From: CAYMCQ01 sp964389025
Lineage (GTDB): Bacteria > Verrucomicrobiota > Verrucomicrobiia > Limisphaerales > CAYMCQ01
Reading direction: 5' to 3'
Length of the DNA: 61,997 bases
NCBI GenBank assembly: GCA_964389025.1
Contig: CAYMCQ010000017.1
Coordinates: forward strand, 1 to 61,997
Shown: one piece after another, positions 1 through 8,763 of the stretch
Numbering within the stretch: position 1 is the stretch's first letter
Layout of the letters: the number at the start of each line of letters is the position of its first letter
Made by a program: the position numbers and the translations under genes
The notes under the pieces: model-generated
The model's input: the letters and a program-made list of their open reading frames with translations, nothing else
Database searches by the model: none
What the model was told of the DNA's origin: nothing

Positions 1-133
1 CCGCGCCCAGCGGGCCGTAGTCCCAAAAGCCGTTGATGCCGCCGTAAATCTCGGAGGATTGAAAAATGAACCCGCGCCTTTTGCACAGCGACACGATTTT
101 TTCCATCAACGGACTTTCTTTTGGCTCGGCCAT
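1..133 (-). CDS. glyQS: Glycine--tRNA ligase, N-terminal fragment (cut by window edge)
   Basis: The minus strand from the ATG at 131-133 reads MAEPKESPLMEKIVSLCKRR followed by GFIFQSSEIYGGINGFWDYG, then PLGA, and leaves the window at base 1. The FxFQSSEIYGG..GFWDYGPLG stretch is the class II motif 1 region of the single-chain dimeric (eukaryote/Gram-positive type) glycyl-tRNA synthetase, which charges tRNA-Gly in the cytoplasm. Only about 44 codons are visible, so nothing can be said of the catalytic or anticodon-binding parts. Another ATG 23 bases upstream is out of frame. The gene is transcribed divergently from the oxidoreductase at 331. Confidence 0.9.
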   Translation of the reverse strand, partial: MAEPKESPLMEKIVSLCKRRGFIFQSSEIYGGINGFWDYGPLGA

Positions 134-330
134 AGCGCGGGAGTTTTCTTCATGCGCAAGGTGATGTCAAGAAACGGAGCGGAAACAGGGTGGTTGCGCA
201 ATACTGTGTCTCACAATGGCACGTTGGATTTTGGCCTTTGACTTTGTTGGCCACGCCCATTTCTATTTGCGGCCAACATCGCCATGAAAATATTTGCGCC
301 TTTGCGCCCTTGCATTTCAATTTTTCGCGC

Positions 331-1371
331 ATGAAAATCAAAATCGGATTCATCGGAATCGGAGCAATGGGCTTGAGCCACCTCAAGACCATGCATCTCG
401 ACAATGGCCGCTTTGCCGAGGCTTCCGCGATTTGTGGCGTTGACCCCGAACACATCAAGCGTGCGCTCGAAATCGCGCCGAAGGCGGAGGTTTTTTCCGA
501 CGCGGAAGAGTTGCTGCAAGCAGACCTCGACGCCATTTTCGTTTCCACGCCCAATTTCACCCACGTTCCGCTGGCGCTGAAAGTTTTGCGCGAGGGAAAA
601 CATTTGTTTTTGGAAAAACCTGTCGGAATCACACGCAGGGAAATTAAAAAACTTCTCCGTGCCGTTGAAAAATCCGACCGCATCGTCATGGTCGGCCATG
701 AACTCCGCTACTCGGCTTTTTTTCAGAAGATGAAAGACCTTGTTGCCGCGGGTGAAGTCGGCCAGCCGCGGATGGTCTGGTGCAAGGAATTCCGCGGGCC
801 ATTCCAGAAAAAATCACAGGACTGGATCGAGGACGAGCGGTATTCCGGCGGCGGGCTTGTGGACAAAAATTGTCACCACTTTGATTTGATGAACTGGTGG
901 GTCGGCGCGCGGCCGAAAAAAGTTTCCGCGTTCGGCGGCAACGCCGTCAATCGCGTCATCGCGGGGCCGCATCAGGTGCTTGACCACGCGACGTTGAGTT
1001 TTGAATTCGAAAACGGCGTCCTCGGCACGCACCAGCTTTGCATGTTCGCGCTCGATTTTCCGAAGGAGGATCTGGAAATGGGAATCATCGGCGACCGGGG
1101 GATGTTGGTTACGCGCATTTCGCAGATCCAAATCCTGCAATGGAAGCGCGGCGCGCGCCAGATTGATCCCATCGTGCATGTCGTTCCGGCGCGGCACGGC
1201 GCGGGTTGGGGCAGCCATCTAGGCTTCGCGGAGATCCACGAGGAATTTGTGAAGTGCATCCAGGAAAATCGTCAGCCGCTCACGTCCGTGCGCAACTGTA
1301 TTGACGGAACGCTGCTCGCGATTGCGGCGGAGCAGGCTATTCGGAAGGGGAAAATTATGGCGATAAAATGA
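331..1371 (+). CDS. Gfo/Idh/MocA family oxidoreductase
   Basis: A 346-residue predicted NAD(P)-dependent dehydrogenase acting on a sugar, inositol or related polyol. The N-terminus MKIKIGFIGIGAMG is a Rossmann dinucleotide-binding loop; the family signature EKPVG lies at about residues 95-99 with its lysine at 96, and a DKNCHHFDLMNWW segment sits where the family has its catalytic Asp/His. The C-terminal half is the alpha/beta substrate and dimerisation domain. The open frame extends upstream to 190, but the added residues are unlike the family, so I place the start at 331; no clear Shine-Dalgarno is seen. It stands alone, divergent from glyQS, with a large inverted repeat after its stop. Substrate cannot be told from sequence. 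Confidence 0.85.
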   Translation: MKIKIGFIGIGAMGLSHLKTMHLDNGRFAEASAICGVDPEHIKRALEIAPKAEVFSDAEELLQADLDAIFVSTPNFTHVPLALKVLREGKHLFLEKPVGITRREIKKLLRAVEKSDRIVMVGHELRYSAFFQKMKDLVAAGEVGQPRMVWCKEFRGPFQKKSQDWIEDERYSGGGLVDKNCHHFDLMNWWVGARPKKVSAFGGNAVNRVIAGPHQVLDHATLSFEFENGVLGTHQLCMFALDFPKEDLEMGIIGDRGMLVTRISQIQILQWKRGARQIDPIVHVVPARHGAGWGSHLGFAEIHEEFVKCIQENRQPLTSVRNCIDGTLLAIAAEQAIRKGKIMAIK

Positions 1372-1429
1372 ATTCCTAGAGACTGAATCTTCGGACAATC
1401 ACGCTGCTTTGATGCCGTCTCAATCGTGA

Positions 1430-1493
1430 TCGTTCTCGTCCCTCGTCCTCGAATTCGGGTTTTCGGAAAATCGAGGACGAGGGACGAGAACGA
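1430..1493. repeat. Perfect 23-bp inverted repeat
   Basis: The arms at 1430-1452 and 1471-1493 are exact reverse complements built of GAGGACGAG-type units, with an 18-base loop. It lies between the 3' end of the oxidoreductase and the 3' end of tRNA-Ser, which converge. No T-run follows either arm, so it looks more like a dispersed intergenic repeat than a classical terminator, though it would fold strongly in RNA from both sides. Confidence 0.8.
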
Positions 1494-1512
1494 GGACGAA
1501 CGAAAAAACTGG

Positions 1513-1600
1513 CGGAGAGAGAGGGATTCGAACCCTCGGTGGGCTATTAACCCACTCACGCTTTCCAGGCGTGCGCGTTAAACCACTCTGCCATCTCTCC
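1513..1600 (-). tRNA. tRNA-Ser (GGA)
   Basis: Minus strand, 88 nt, type II tRNA with a long variable arm. The acceptor stem GGAGAGA pairs with TCTCTCC, followed by discriminator G; the anticodon loop reads CTGGAAA, giving anticodon GGA (codons UCC/UCU). The T loop contains GGTTCGAATCC. CCA is not encoded. Confidence 0.95.
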
Positions 1601-1856
1601 GCTCCCCGATAATTTGAAGAGCCTGCATCGCCTTCGCAATGTTTTTCACGGTTCAAGAACGGGGAAAGTCGGCAAGTGCAAGCCCGCGTCGCCGTGCGCG
1701 TGTGGGCGGGAGTTTATGATTTGGAAATCATAATTGGCGCACGAGGTTTCATGCTTGCAATCGCTGCGCCCGGGAACATTATTCAAGTGTCACCCTCTTA
1801 CTCTTAACAAGTGGTCAACTAATGCGCGAACTTGTTTAAATTACTGGAGAAACAAC

Positions 1857-3404
1857 ATGAATCCAATCCGCCGCCATTCTCGAAACGTTCTCGCCGTCGT
1901 GTGCGCGACCATTCTTTGCAGTGCGATGATCTCGCGCGCGGCGTTTCACCTTTGGAATATCCGCGAAGTTTACACGGATTCGAGCGGCTCAAAGCAGTTC
2001 ATCGAGTTTTTCACCACATCCGGCAGCGAACAATTCGTCGGCGGCCGCCAGATCAGTGTTGGCAACGGTGTGACGACCAACACGTTTACGATTCCGAGCA
2101 ATCTACCGGGCAGCACCGCCAACAAGGCTTTTTTAATCGGCACCGCAAGCATCACCAACTTTGGTTCGCCGGCACCGGATTACGTCATCCCGGATAATTT
2201 TATTTTTACGAACGGCGGCACCATCACGTTCTTTGGCGCGAACAGCGGCGCTTACACGAATCTGGCCACCGACGGCATTCTGTCGCGCACGTGGAACGCC
2301 GGCAACGCGACCAACAGCCCGCAAAACTTTGCCGGGACGGTCGGCATGATTACGAATTCCGATGCGCCGCCCAGCATTTCAATCACCAATCCGCCCAACG
2401 GCAGCATCTTCAGCGCGCCAGCAACCTTCACCCTTGCTGCAACGGCCTCCGACCCGGGCGGCGCGGTCAGCCAGGTGGAATTTTTCCAAGGCGGGACTTC
2501 TTTGGGCGTTGTCACCAACAGTCCCTACAGTATTGGCGTGAGCAACCTGGCTTCCGGCGCATACTCGTTTTCGGCTGTTGCGACGGACAACAACAGCGAC
2601 AAAGCCACGAATTCTATCAGCGTCACTGTCAACGCGCTGCCGTCCGTCACAATTACCAATCCGCCGAACAGCAGCATCTTCAACGCGCCTGCAACTTTCA
2701 CTCTTGCGTCAACAGCCTCCGATCCAGACGGGACTATCAGCCAGGTGGAATTTTTTCGAGGCGGGACTTCTTTGGGTGTTATCACCAACAGTCCCTACAG
2801 CGTCGGCGTGAGCAACCTGGCTTCCGGCGCATACTCGTTTTCGGCTGTTGCGACGGACAACAATGGAGGCAACGCCACGAATTCAATCAGCGTCACAGTC
2901 AACGCGCTCCCGTCCGTCACAATCACCAATCCGGCCAATGGCAGCATCTTCGATGAACTCGCGAGCTTCACGCTCGCCGCCACCGCGGCGGATTCAGATG
3001 GCACGATCACCCAGGTTGAATTTTTCCAGAGCAACACGACGTTGGGCGTTGATAGCGCAGCGCCATACAGCGTCGCAGTAAGCAACTTGACTGAGGGCGC
3101 TTACACGTTTTCGGCTGTTGCGACGGACAATAACGGCGCTTTAGGCTCAAACTCCATCGCCATCACCGTCAACGGGCTCCTGCCCATTGTGCTCAAAGAC
3201 ATGCAGCGGCTCTCGGATTCGGAGTTTCGTTTCAGTTTCGCGGCCAATCCGGGGCGCACCTATTTATTTGAACGGGCCGAGGCGCTCTCTGTTTTTGCCG
3301 CAATCAAGACGAACGTGGCGCAAGCCCAAAGCATGACCTTCACTGACGCCACGGCCACTGGCTTCACAAATTTTTACCGTGTCGTTCGCCTGACCAACCA
3401 ATGA
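1857..3404 (+). CDS. Secreted protein with three Ig-like repeats
   Basis: About 515 residues. The start at 1857 is preceded by a GGAG ribosome site and gives a basic then hydrophobic signal peptide (MNPIRRHSRNVLAVV...SRA); longer readings from 1734 add an unlike extension. After an N-terminal domain of about 150 residues, three tandem units of about 95 residues begin with S(I/V)TITNPxNGSIF and contain QVEFFQGGTSLGV and SAVATDNNG. These are bacterial Ig-like folds of the kind found in surface and carbohydrate-binding proteins. Units 1 and 2 are nearly identical at DNA level, which indicates recent internal duplication. The C-terminus (YLFERAEAL...FTDA...FYRVV) resembles a module shared with the genes at 15756 and 53130. 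Ligand unknown. Confidence 0.8.
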   Translation: MNPIRRHSRNVLAVVCATILCSAMISRAAFHLWNIREVYTDSSGSKQFIEFFTTSGSEQFVGGRQISVGNGVTTNTFTIPSNLPGSTANKAFLIGTASITNFGSPAPDYVIPDNFIFTNGGTITFFGANSGAYTNLATDGILSRTWNAGNATNSPQNFAGTVGMITNSDAPPSISITNPPNGSIFSAPATFTLAATASDPGGAVSQVEFFQGGTSLGVVTNSPYSIGVSNLASGAYSFSAVATDNNSDKATNSISVTVNALPSVTITNPPNSSIFNAPATFTLASTASDPDGTISQVEFFRGGTSLGVITNSPYSVGVSNLASGAYSFSAVATDNNGGNATNSISVTVNALPSVTITNPANGSIFDELASFTLAATAADSDGTITQVEFFQSNTTLGVDSAAPYSVAVSNLTEGAYTFSAVATDNNGALGSNSIAITVNGLLPIVLKDMQRLSDSEFRFSFAANPGRTYLFERAEALSVFAAIKTNVAQAQSMTFTDATATGFTNFYRVVRLTNQ

Positions 3405-3485
3405 TCGCTGTGCGACGCCGATGGCTTTTTGGCCGATAGCAGCCAAAGAGCATACTACGCAGCGGTTGGCGGTTTGTTTTCCACT

Positions 3486-3890
3486 CAACTTGAAGCACGC
3501 CATCTCGACAGCGTTGCGAACGAAAATTTTTCCGTGTGCAATGGCAGGATGACTCCATGTCTTGCCGTGAATGGCCTGAAAGCGCGCAAGCTCCTCGAAT
3601 TTTTCCGGCGACGCCTTCACCAGCGCCAGCACGCCGCCGCCGCCGGGAACGATCAGGTGTCCGCTCGCCAGCAAGACTTGTCCGTAACCGTAGCGGCCAT
3701 CCTTCCATTTGCGCCCGCCGGTTTGAGGGTCGGGACAAACCAAAATGTCCTCGTCCAAACCGTAAACGCAGTCGTTCCCCGCCTTCGCCTCCGGCTTCGG
3801 CGCGGTCGCGTCGAAGCCAGGCGGAGACGGACAGAAAACAGAACCGGTAAATTTGTTTTTCAGGCTTTTGTTTTGCCAGACCACGCGTGC
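3486..3890 (-). pseudogene. PQQ-type beta-propeller protein, decayed C-terminal remnant
   Basis: The minus strand encodes a stretch with VYGLDEDILVC, GGRKWKDGRYGYGQVLLASG, LALVKASPEKFEELARFQ and TWSHPAIAHGKIFVRN, which is characteristic of the last blades of PQQ-like/outer-membrane-assembly-type propeller proteins common in Verrucomicrobiota and Planctomycetota. Upstream, VVWQNKSLKNKFTGSVF is followed by about 20 residues (CPSPPGFDATAPKPEAKAG) not expected in the fold. No signal peptide or N-terminal blades are present and the frame runs on past the normal end, so this is read as a remnant rather than a gene. Confidence 0.65.
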
Positions 3891-4039
3891 GGAAAATCCT
3901 GAATCAGTTTTTTGAGATTTCAACCGCCTCGTAGCCTTTGCCTGGCGGAAAGCGGCCCGATTTCCGTGTGAATTCGCCGGGCGCCCGAGCAGAGTTTTTT
4001 GAAACAAATCGTTGCGAGGCGGGTAATAGGAATAGTGTT

Positions 4040-4243
4040 ATGAAAGCGATTTTGAGGAAACCAAAACTAAGCGAAGCGTTCAAGGTCATGCAGCCGTTGC
4101 CAGTGCTCACCGGTATTCCGCCCGTTGATGTCCACCGTGCAGCAGCGCCACAATCCGGCGTGACGTGGGGTGCGGCGGAAGCCAGCCAAAATCCCACGCA
4201 CGCAGCCGCGTTGGATTTGTCGCAATGCGGGGAGTCAGACTGA
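4040..4243 (+). CDS. Possible small hypothetical protein
   Basis: A 67-codon frame starting MKAILRKPKLSEAFKVMQPL. It has no ribosome-binding site that I can see, no signal peptide and no family I recognise. It lies in the 950-base stretch (3405-4358) between the Ig-repeat gene and the sigma factor that otherwise holds only the PQQ remnant. It may be chance coding capacity. Confidence 0.2.
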   Translation: MKAILRKPKLSEAFKVMQPLPVLTGIPPVDVHRAAAPQSGVTWGAAEASQNPTHAAALDLSQCGESD

Positions 4244-4358
4244 TTGATTGGGCACGATGACATGCGCACTTCGATTCGAAACCCGGCATTTATGCAACGC
4301 CATTGCTTCACAGGAGCTTTTGGTTCTAAGATAAGCCTCGGGCGAGCGGTGCCTGCCT

Positions 4359-4904
4359 ATGACAGACGCGCAACAGTTCGAGGCGTTCATAAAAGACTAC
4401 CAGAATATGGTCTTTAGCACCGCCATGCGTTTGCTTGCCAATCAGTCCGACGCGGAAGACGTCAGCCAGGAAACTTTCTTGCGCGCGTATGAGCGGTTCG
4501 ACGATTTACGGGACGGTCCGACAGCGGGCGGCTGGCTCAAGACGGTCGCCACGAACCTCAGCTTGAATCACCTGACGCGCTACCGTTCGCGCTGGAGTTT
4601 TTTTTCGGATGTTTTCCGCCATGGGGATGAAAACGAAGACCACGAGATGGAATTCCCTGCACCAGACGACACTGAACAGGCGTTTGCCCTGAGCGAACGT
4701 CGTGAGTTGCTGGAGCAAGCATTGCAAAAGCTCGCGCCGAAAGAACGGGTGCCGCTTGTGCTCTATCATTTTGAAGGACTTCGTTACGAGGAGATTGCTG
4801 AAAAGCTCGGCGTTTCGCTGGGCAAGGTGAAGACGGACATTTTTCGCGGGCGCGAAACGTTGCGCCAAAAGCTGCAGCTGAAACTCGCGGAGGAACCGGG
4901 GTAA
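4359..4904 (+). CDS. ECF-type RNA polymerase sigma factor
   Basis: 181 residues, the normal length for an extracytoplasmic-function sigma-70 protein that directs RNA polymerase to a dedicated regulon. Region 2 is seen at residues 5-80 (YQNMVFSTAMRLLANQSDAE, DVSQETFLRAYERFDDLR, then WLKTVATNLSLNHLTRYRSR) and region 4 at about 115-175 (LEQALQKLAPKERVPLVLYH then FEGLRYEEIAEKLGVSLGKV with the helix-turn-helix). A short acidic linker joins them. The next gene begins 15 bases downstream and encodes a membrane protein, the usual arrangement for a sigma factor with an anti-sigma partner. Confidence 0.9.
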   Translation: MTDAQQFEAFIKDYQNMVFSTAMRLLANQSDAEDVSQETFLRAYERFDDLRDGPTAGGWLKTVATNLSLNHLTRYRSRWSFFSDVFRHGDENEDHEMEFPAPDDTEQAFALSERRELLEQALQKLAPKERVPLVLYHFEGLRYEEIAEKLGVSLGKVKTDIFRGRETLRQKLQLKLAEEPG

Positions 4905-4919
4905 GCCACTGTCACCGAT

Positions 4920-5384
4920 ATGAATCCCGATTACGAAAAGCAACTGGAAGCGGTCATTGACCGCAAGTTGAAGGGACTGGGGGAATTGCCAGCGCCGGCG
5001 ATGCTCGCGTCGCGGATCATGCACACGCTCGAACAGCGCGCCACGCTGCCATGGTATCGCCGCGCGTGGCAATCGTGGCCGGTGGCGTGGCAGGTGGCTT
5101 CGTTGACCGCGATGCTGGTTGTGTTCGGGGGCATTTGTTTCGGCATCGTTGGACTGTCTCAGGCGGCAAGCGCGACGGCCCCAGCGCACCAGATCGGCGG
5201 ATGGCTCGCCAGCGTGGGCGCGGTTTTCAAGACGCTGGGGGTTTTGGCTGAAGCGGTGGTGCTTGCCGTGCGGCAACTCGGAATGGCTTGGCTGATGGGA
5301 TGCCTTGTCGGGATCGGCTTGGCTTACGCGGCGTGCATCGGGCTGGGCACGGCGTGGATGCGGTTGGCTCTGGCCCGAAGGTAG
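4920..5384 (+). CDS. Small membrane protein, possible anti-sigma factor
   Basis: 154 residues. The first 50 are hydrophilic (YEKQLEAVIDRKLKGLGELP, APAMLASRIMHTLEQR), then come two or three hydrophobic helices at about 57-82, 105-120 and 121-150. The cytoplasmic N-terminus followed by membrane segments, and its place 15 bases after an ECF sigma factor, make an anti-sigma role likely, but I see no zinc-finger (HxxxCxxC) signature, so the function is inferred only from context. The next gene begins 11 bases after its stop. Confidence 0.6.
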   Translation: MNPDYEKQLEAVIDRKLKGLGELPAPAMLASRIMHTLEQRATLPWYRRAWQSWPVAWQVASLTAMLVVFGGICFGIVGLSQAASATAPAHQIGGWLASVGAVFKTLGVLAEAVVLAVRQLGMAWLMGCLVGIGLAYAACIGLGTAWMRLALARR

Positions 5385-5395
5385 AAAGACTGTTT

Positions 5396-7102
5396 ATGAA
5401 AATGAAAAAGCAAGTTCTGTTGCTCGCGTTGTTGGTAAGCGGTTTTGTTCTCTGCCCGCATCAGCGCGGTGTGGCGCAAAACGAAGATCAGCCAGCCCAA
5501 CAGAAAGACGCAGCCGCGCCGGCCAAAAACGACGATGCCGCGCAAAACGCAGATGCCGACACGAAGGAATCGGTAACAAATGCGCCGAGTGCCGACGACG
5601 AGGCGGCGACCGAGCAGAAGAATTCGAAACGCCGGACTGGCCGGCACGGCGGAGCCATTGTCGCGTTCTGGAGCAAAGCTGAGTTGAAGGCAGGGAAGAC
5701 GGCTGAAGCCGTGGTTGCCATCTTTGGTCCAGCCGTCGCGCGCGGTGAGGTGCGCGAGGCCGTGGTCGCCGTCGGCGGCGACGTCACGGTGGCAGGGGAA
5801 GTGGGGGAAGCGGTGGTCGCCGTGCTGGGCGATGTGAAAATCGAGCCGGGCAGCATCGTGAATGGTGATGTCGTCTCCGTGGGAGGCACTGTCACCATCG
5901 CCGAAGGCGCGAAGGTGCAGGGCGAGGTCGTTGCAGTGGGCGGCAGAGTGGACGTTGCCGAAGGTGCAACGACTGAAGGCGGAGTTCAGGAGGTGCCCAT
6001 TCCAGGTTTGCGCTCGTTGAAAGGCTGGCTGGTGCACTGCGCCTTTAAGTTGCGTCCGCTGGCGCCACAGGTCGGGTGGGTTTGGGCTGTGGCGGGTGCG
6101 TTCTTCCTGCTGTATCTGCTGGTGGCGGTAGCCCTGCCCCGGCCCGTGGAAGTTTGCCTGGGCGAATTGACGCGCCGGCCTGCGACAACATTTCTGATGG
6201 GATTGCTCACGAAATTGCTCCTGCCGGTGGTTCTGTTGATTCTGGTGGCCACAGGCATCGGTTTGATCGTCGTGCCCTTCCTGCTGGCTGCGCTATTGTT
6301 CGGCGCCGTCATCGGCAAAGTGGCGATTCTCGAATACCTCGGCCAATCTGTGGGCCGCGCCTTCGGCACTACCCCTCTCTTCAAACCTCTGGCGGCGTTT
6401 TTGATCGGCGCCATTATTCTCACTTTGCTCTACATGGTTCCGGTGCTGGGCTTGATTGCGCTGGGCGTCACCTCGATGTGGGGATTGGGCGCAGTCGTCA
6501 TGGCGGTGTTCACGGGCGTGCGTCGCGAAGCCCCGGCGCGCCCCAACTCCCAACCGCCGGCAAACGGTTCAAGTGCGACGATGAACGCCGCCGCCACAGC
6601 GCCGCTCGGAGCCGCCGAGAATGCAAGTCCGGCTGGCTCAACGATGGCGGCCGCGAGTGAAGGCGTGTCCGGTGCCGCTCCAAGCGCGCCGCCGTCGGGC
6701 ACACAAGCGGCTGTTTCGGAAGCACTGGTGCTTCCGAGGGCGAGTTTCTGGGAACGAATGGCTGCTGGCTTTCTCGACATCATCCTTGTGAGCATTCTTG
6801 GCGCGGTTGTCGGCGGTCCACCGGGGTCATTTTTGGTGGCGCTGGCTTACTTTGCCGGCATGTGGACGTGGCGCGGGACGACCGTGGGCGGCATCGTGCT
6901 CAACTTAAGGGTCGTGCGCTACGATGGGAAACCCATGAACTTTGGCGTCGCATTGGTTCGCGCTCTGGCTGCGGGGTTTTCGATCATCGTGCTATTCCTC
7001 GGTTTCTTGTGGATTGCCTGGAGCCGTGACAAACAAGGCTGGCACGACAAGATCGCGGGCACAGTCGTCGTGCGGCAACCGCGGGGAACGCCCCTGCTTT
7101 GA
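5396..7102 (+). CDS. Membrane protein: polymer-forming beta-helix repeats plus RDD domain
   Basis: 568 residues from the ATG at 5396; an upstream in-frame ATG overlaps the previous gene and lacks the signal peptide. Order: signal peptide 1-25; low-complexity Ala/Asp/Glu stretch to about 80; residues 82-195 are short repeats with G-EAVVAVGGDVTVAG spacing, as in bactofilin/polymer-forming left-handed helices; four hydrophobic helices at about 215-375; an Ala/Pro/Ser linker; and an RDD domain from about 448 (ASFWERMAAGFLDIILVSIL, later VGGIVLNLRVVRYDGKPMNF and SRDKQGWHDKIAGT). It is the third gene of the sigma-factor unit, so it is probably a target or sensor in an envelope response. RDD proteins are membrane proteins of mostly unknown or transport-like role. 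Confidence 0.75.
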   Translation: MKMKKQVLLLALLVSGFVLCPHQRGVAQNEDQPAQQKDAAAPAKNDDAAQNADADTKESVTNAPSADDEAATEQKNSKRRTGRHGGAIVAFWSKAELKAGKTAEAVVAIFGPAVARGEVREAVVAVGGDVTVAGEVGEAVVAVLGDVKIEPGSIVNGDVVSVGGTVTIAEGAKVQGEVVAVGGRVDVAEGATTEGGVQEVPIPGLRSLKGWLVHCAFKLRPLAPQVGWVWAVAGAFFLLYLLVAVALPRPVEVCLGELTRRPATTFLMGLLTKLLLPVVLLILVATGIGLIVVPFLLAALLFGAVIGKVAILEYLGQSVGRAFGTTPLFKPLAAFLIGAIILTLLYMVPVLGLIALGVTSMWGLGAVVMAVFTGVRREAPARPNSQPPANGSSATMNAAATAPLGAAENASPAGSTMAAASEGVSGAAPSAPPSGTQAAVSEALVLPRASFWERMAAGFLDIILVSILGAVVGGPPGSFLVALAYFAGMWTWRGTTVGGIVLNLRVVRYDGKPMNFGVALVRALAAGFSIIVLFLGFLWIAWSRDKQGWHDKIAGTVVVRQPRGTPLL

Positions 7103-7153
7103 GCCGACTGCGCTGGAAGCAGAGCTTTCTTCAAGGATACAAAACTTCCTTCA

Positions 7154-7175
7154 CCCGACGATTTAACCCGTCGGG
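7154..7175. terminator. Hairpin between converging genes
   Basis: A 7-bp perfect stem CCCGACG / CGTCGGG (7154-7160 and 7169-7175) with an 8-base loop sits between the plus-strand RDD gene and the minus-strand amidohydrolase. On the plus strand it is followed by CTTATTGCTTTT, a weak T-rich tail. It plausibly ends transcription from the left. Confidence 0.5.
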
Positions 7176-7176
7176 C

Positions 7177-8763
7177 TTATTGCTTTTGGGCTTCGGCTTT
7201 GTGACGCAATGCCTTGCCCGGCCTTGCTCCAGTGGGTTCATTGTCCTTGATGACCGCGATGCCGTTCACGAACACGAACGGAATCCCAACGGCGTAATGA
7301 TGCGGATCGTTATACGTTGACTTGTCCTGAACTTTTTCTGGATCGAAAATCGTGATGTCCGCCCAGTTTCCTTCGCGAAGTTGGCCGCGGCCTTTCAATC
7401 GAAACGTGTTCGCAGGCAGCGAGGTCATCTTGCGAATCGCGTCTTCAAGCCGCAGCACTTTCAACTCGCGGACGTAACGGCCAAGCACACGCGCGTTGTT
7501 TCCATAGCCGCGCGGGTGCGGCACGTCCTTGCCGAATTCGCGCAGGCCGCTGTCGCAGGCAATCATCGTGTTCGGATGGCGCATAAAGTTTTGCAAATCC
7601 GTTTCGTCCATGCCGTGAAAAACTCCCGTCGCTCCGCCGTTTTTTTGAATTTCCAAAATCATTTCAATCTGGTCGCTCAAAGAATCTTCCCCGCGCGTGG
7701 CCTTCGCAGCTTCAACGATATTTTTCCCATTCAACGATTTGTCGTGCTTGTAACTCGCAATGACGGTGTAGGAGTAATTGCTGCGCGCGCTGTTTTTCAG
7801 CATTCCTTTCATCTGCTCGACAATCTTTGCTTTTTCCTGCGGGTCGGTGATTCGATCGCGGAATTTTTCCTTGCCGCCGTCAAACGCGTTGTCGGGAATC
7901 AACTGGCTGATGCCGGTGCTGGACGCGGTGTAGGAATACTGGTCTTGCGTGATGTCGAGTCCTTCGGCGCGCGCCTTTTCAATCATGCCGAAAACTTTGT
8001 CCGTCTGTCCCCAAGCCGCCGGGCCGCTCAATTTGATGTGCGAAATCTCCGCGCGGATCCCAGCTTCGCGCGCAATGCGGAAAATTTCTTCAAGCGATTC
8101 GTAAATTCTTTTGTCCTCATGGCGCTGATGGCTCGCGTAAATGCCATCATGCTTCGCGGCGACTTTCGCCAGTTCGATGATTTCCTCCGTCTTGGAATAA
8201 GTGCCGGGCAAATAAATCAGTCCCGTGGACAAACCGACTGCGCCGTCCTTCATCGCGTCGTCAACGCAGCCCTTCATCTTGTCCAGTTCGTCAGCGCTCG
8301 GCGGGCGCATGAACGAGCCGCCCATCGCCTTGCCGCGAACGGTGTTGTGGCCGATGAGCGTGGCGACGTTCGGCGAAACTTTGTTCGATTCGATTTCGCT
8401 GAAAAATTTCCCGACGTTCAGCGCCGAGCCGCCACAGTTGCCAACGACAAGCGTCGTCACGCCCATGCGAAGGAAATTTTCCGCCAGCGGCATGTCCGCC
8501 ACTTCATCGGCATGCGTGTGAACGTCAATGAAACCCGGCGCAACAATCAGTCCTTTGGCATCAATCTCCGCTGTGGCGTCGCCGTTGATCCGGCCGATCG
8601 CTGCGATTCGCCCGTCTTTGATTGCCACATCCGCGAAACAGGCGGGATTGCCCGAGCCATCCACGATGCGCCCATGCCGGATGACGACGTCATACTCGGA
8701 CGCACCCGCGCAAACCGCGAACAAGCTGACAACCAACACTGGAAAAGAAAAGACTGGTTTCAT
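7177..8763 (-). CDS. Amidohydrolase, N-acyl-D-amino-acid deacylase family
   Basis: 528 residues. It has an N-terminal signal peptide (MKPVFSFPVLVVSLFAVCAGA), so the enzyme acts outside the cytoplasm. The amidohydrolase fold is shown by VVIRHGRIVDGSG (beta-sandwich), PGFIDVHTHAD with the metal pair H82/H84, NCGGSA with a cysteine near 110 used as metal ligand in D-aminoacylases, SHIKLSG with a metal histidine, and the C-terminal return to the sandwich (DITIFDPEKV...VFVNGIAVI). The family removes acyl groups from N-acyl-D-amino acids, e.g. during use of peptidoglycan or D-amino-acid derivatives. It is monocistronic; the exact substrate is not deducible. Confidence 0.88.
   Translation of the reverse strand: MKPVFSFPVLVVSLFAVCAGASEYDVVIRHGRIVDGSGNPACFADVAIKDGRIAAIGRINGDATAEIDAKGLIVAPGFIDVHTHADEVADMPLAENFLRMGVTTLVVGNCGGSALNVGKFFSEIESNKVSPNVATLIGHNTVRGKAMGGSFMRPPSADELDKMKGCVDDAMKDGAVGLSTGLIYLPGTYSKTEEIIELAKVAAKHDGIYASHQRHEDKRIYESLEEIFRIAREAGIRAEISHIKLSGPAAWGQTDKVFGMIEKARAEGLDITQDQYSYTASSTGISQLIPDNAFDGGKEKFRDRITDPQEKAKIVEQMKGMLKNSARSNYSYTVIASYKHDKSLNGKNIVEAAKATRGEDSLSDQIEMILEIQKNGGATGVFHGMDETDLQNFMRHPNTMIACDSGLREFGKDVPHPRGYGNNARVLGRYVRELKVLRLEDAIRKMTSLPANTFRLKGRGQLREGNWADITIFDPEKVQDKSTYNDPHHYAVGIPFVFVNGIAVIKDNEPTGARPGKALRHKAEAQKQ

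Noticed and set aside
2380..3170. Regularly spaced near-identical units that could suggest a CRISPR or satellite array
   Set aside because: Units are about 280 bases, in frame and encode Ig-like domains; no short repeat-spacer pattern. No CRISPR array seen anywhere in the window.
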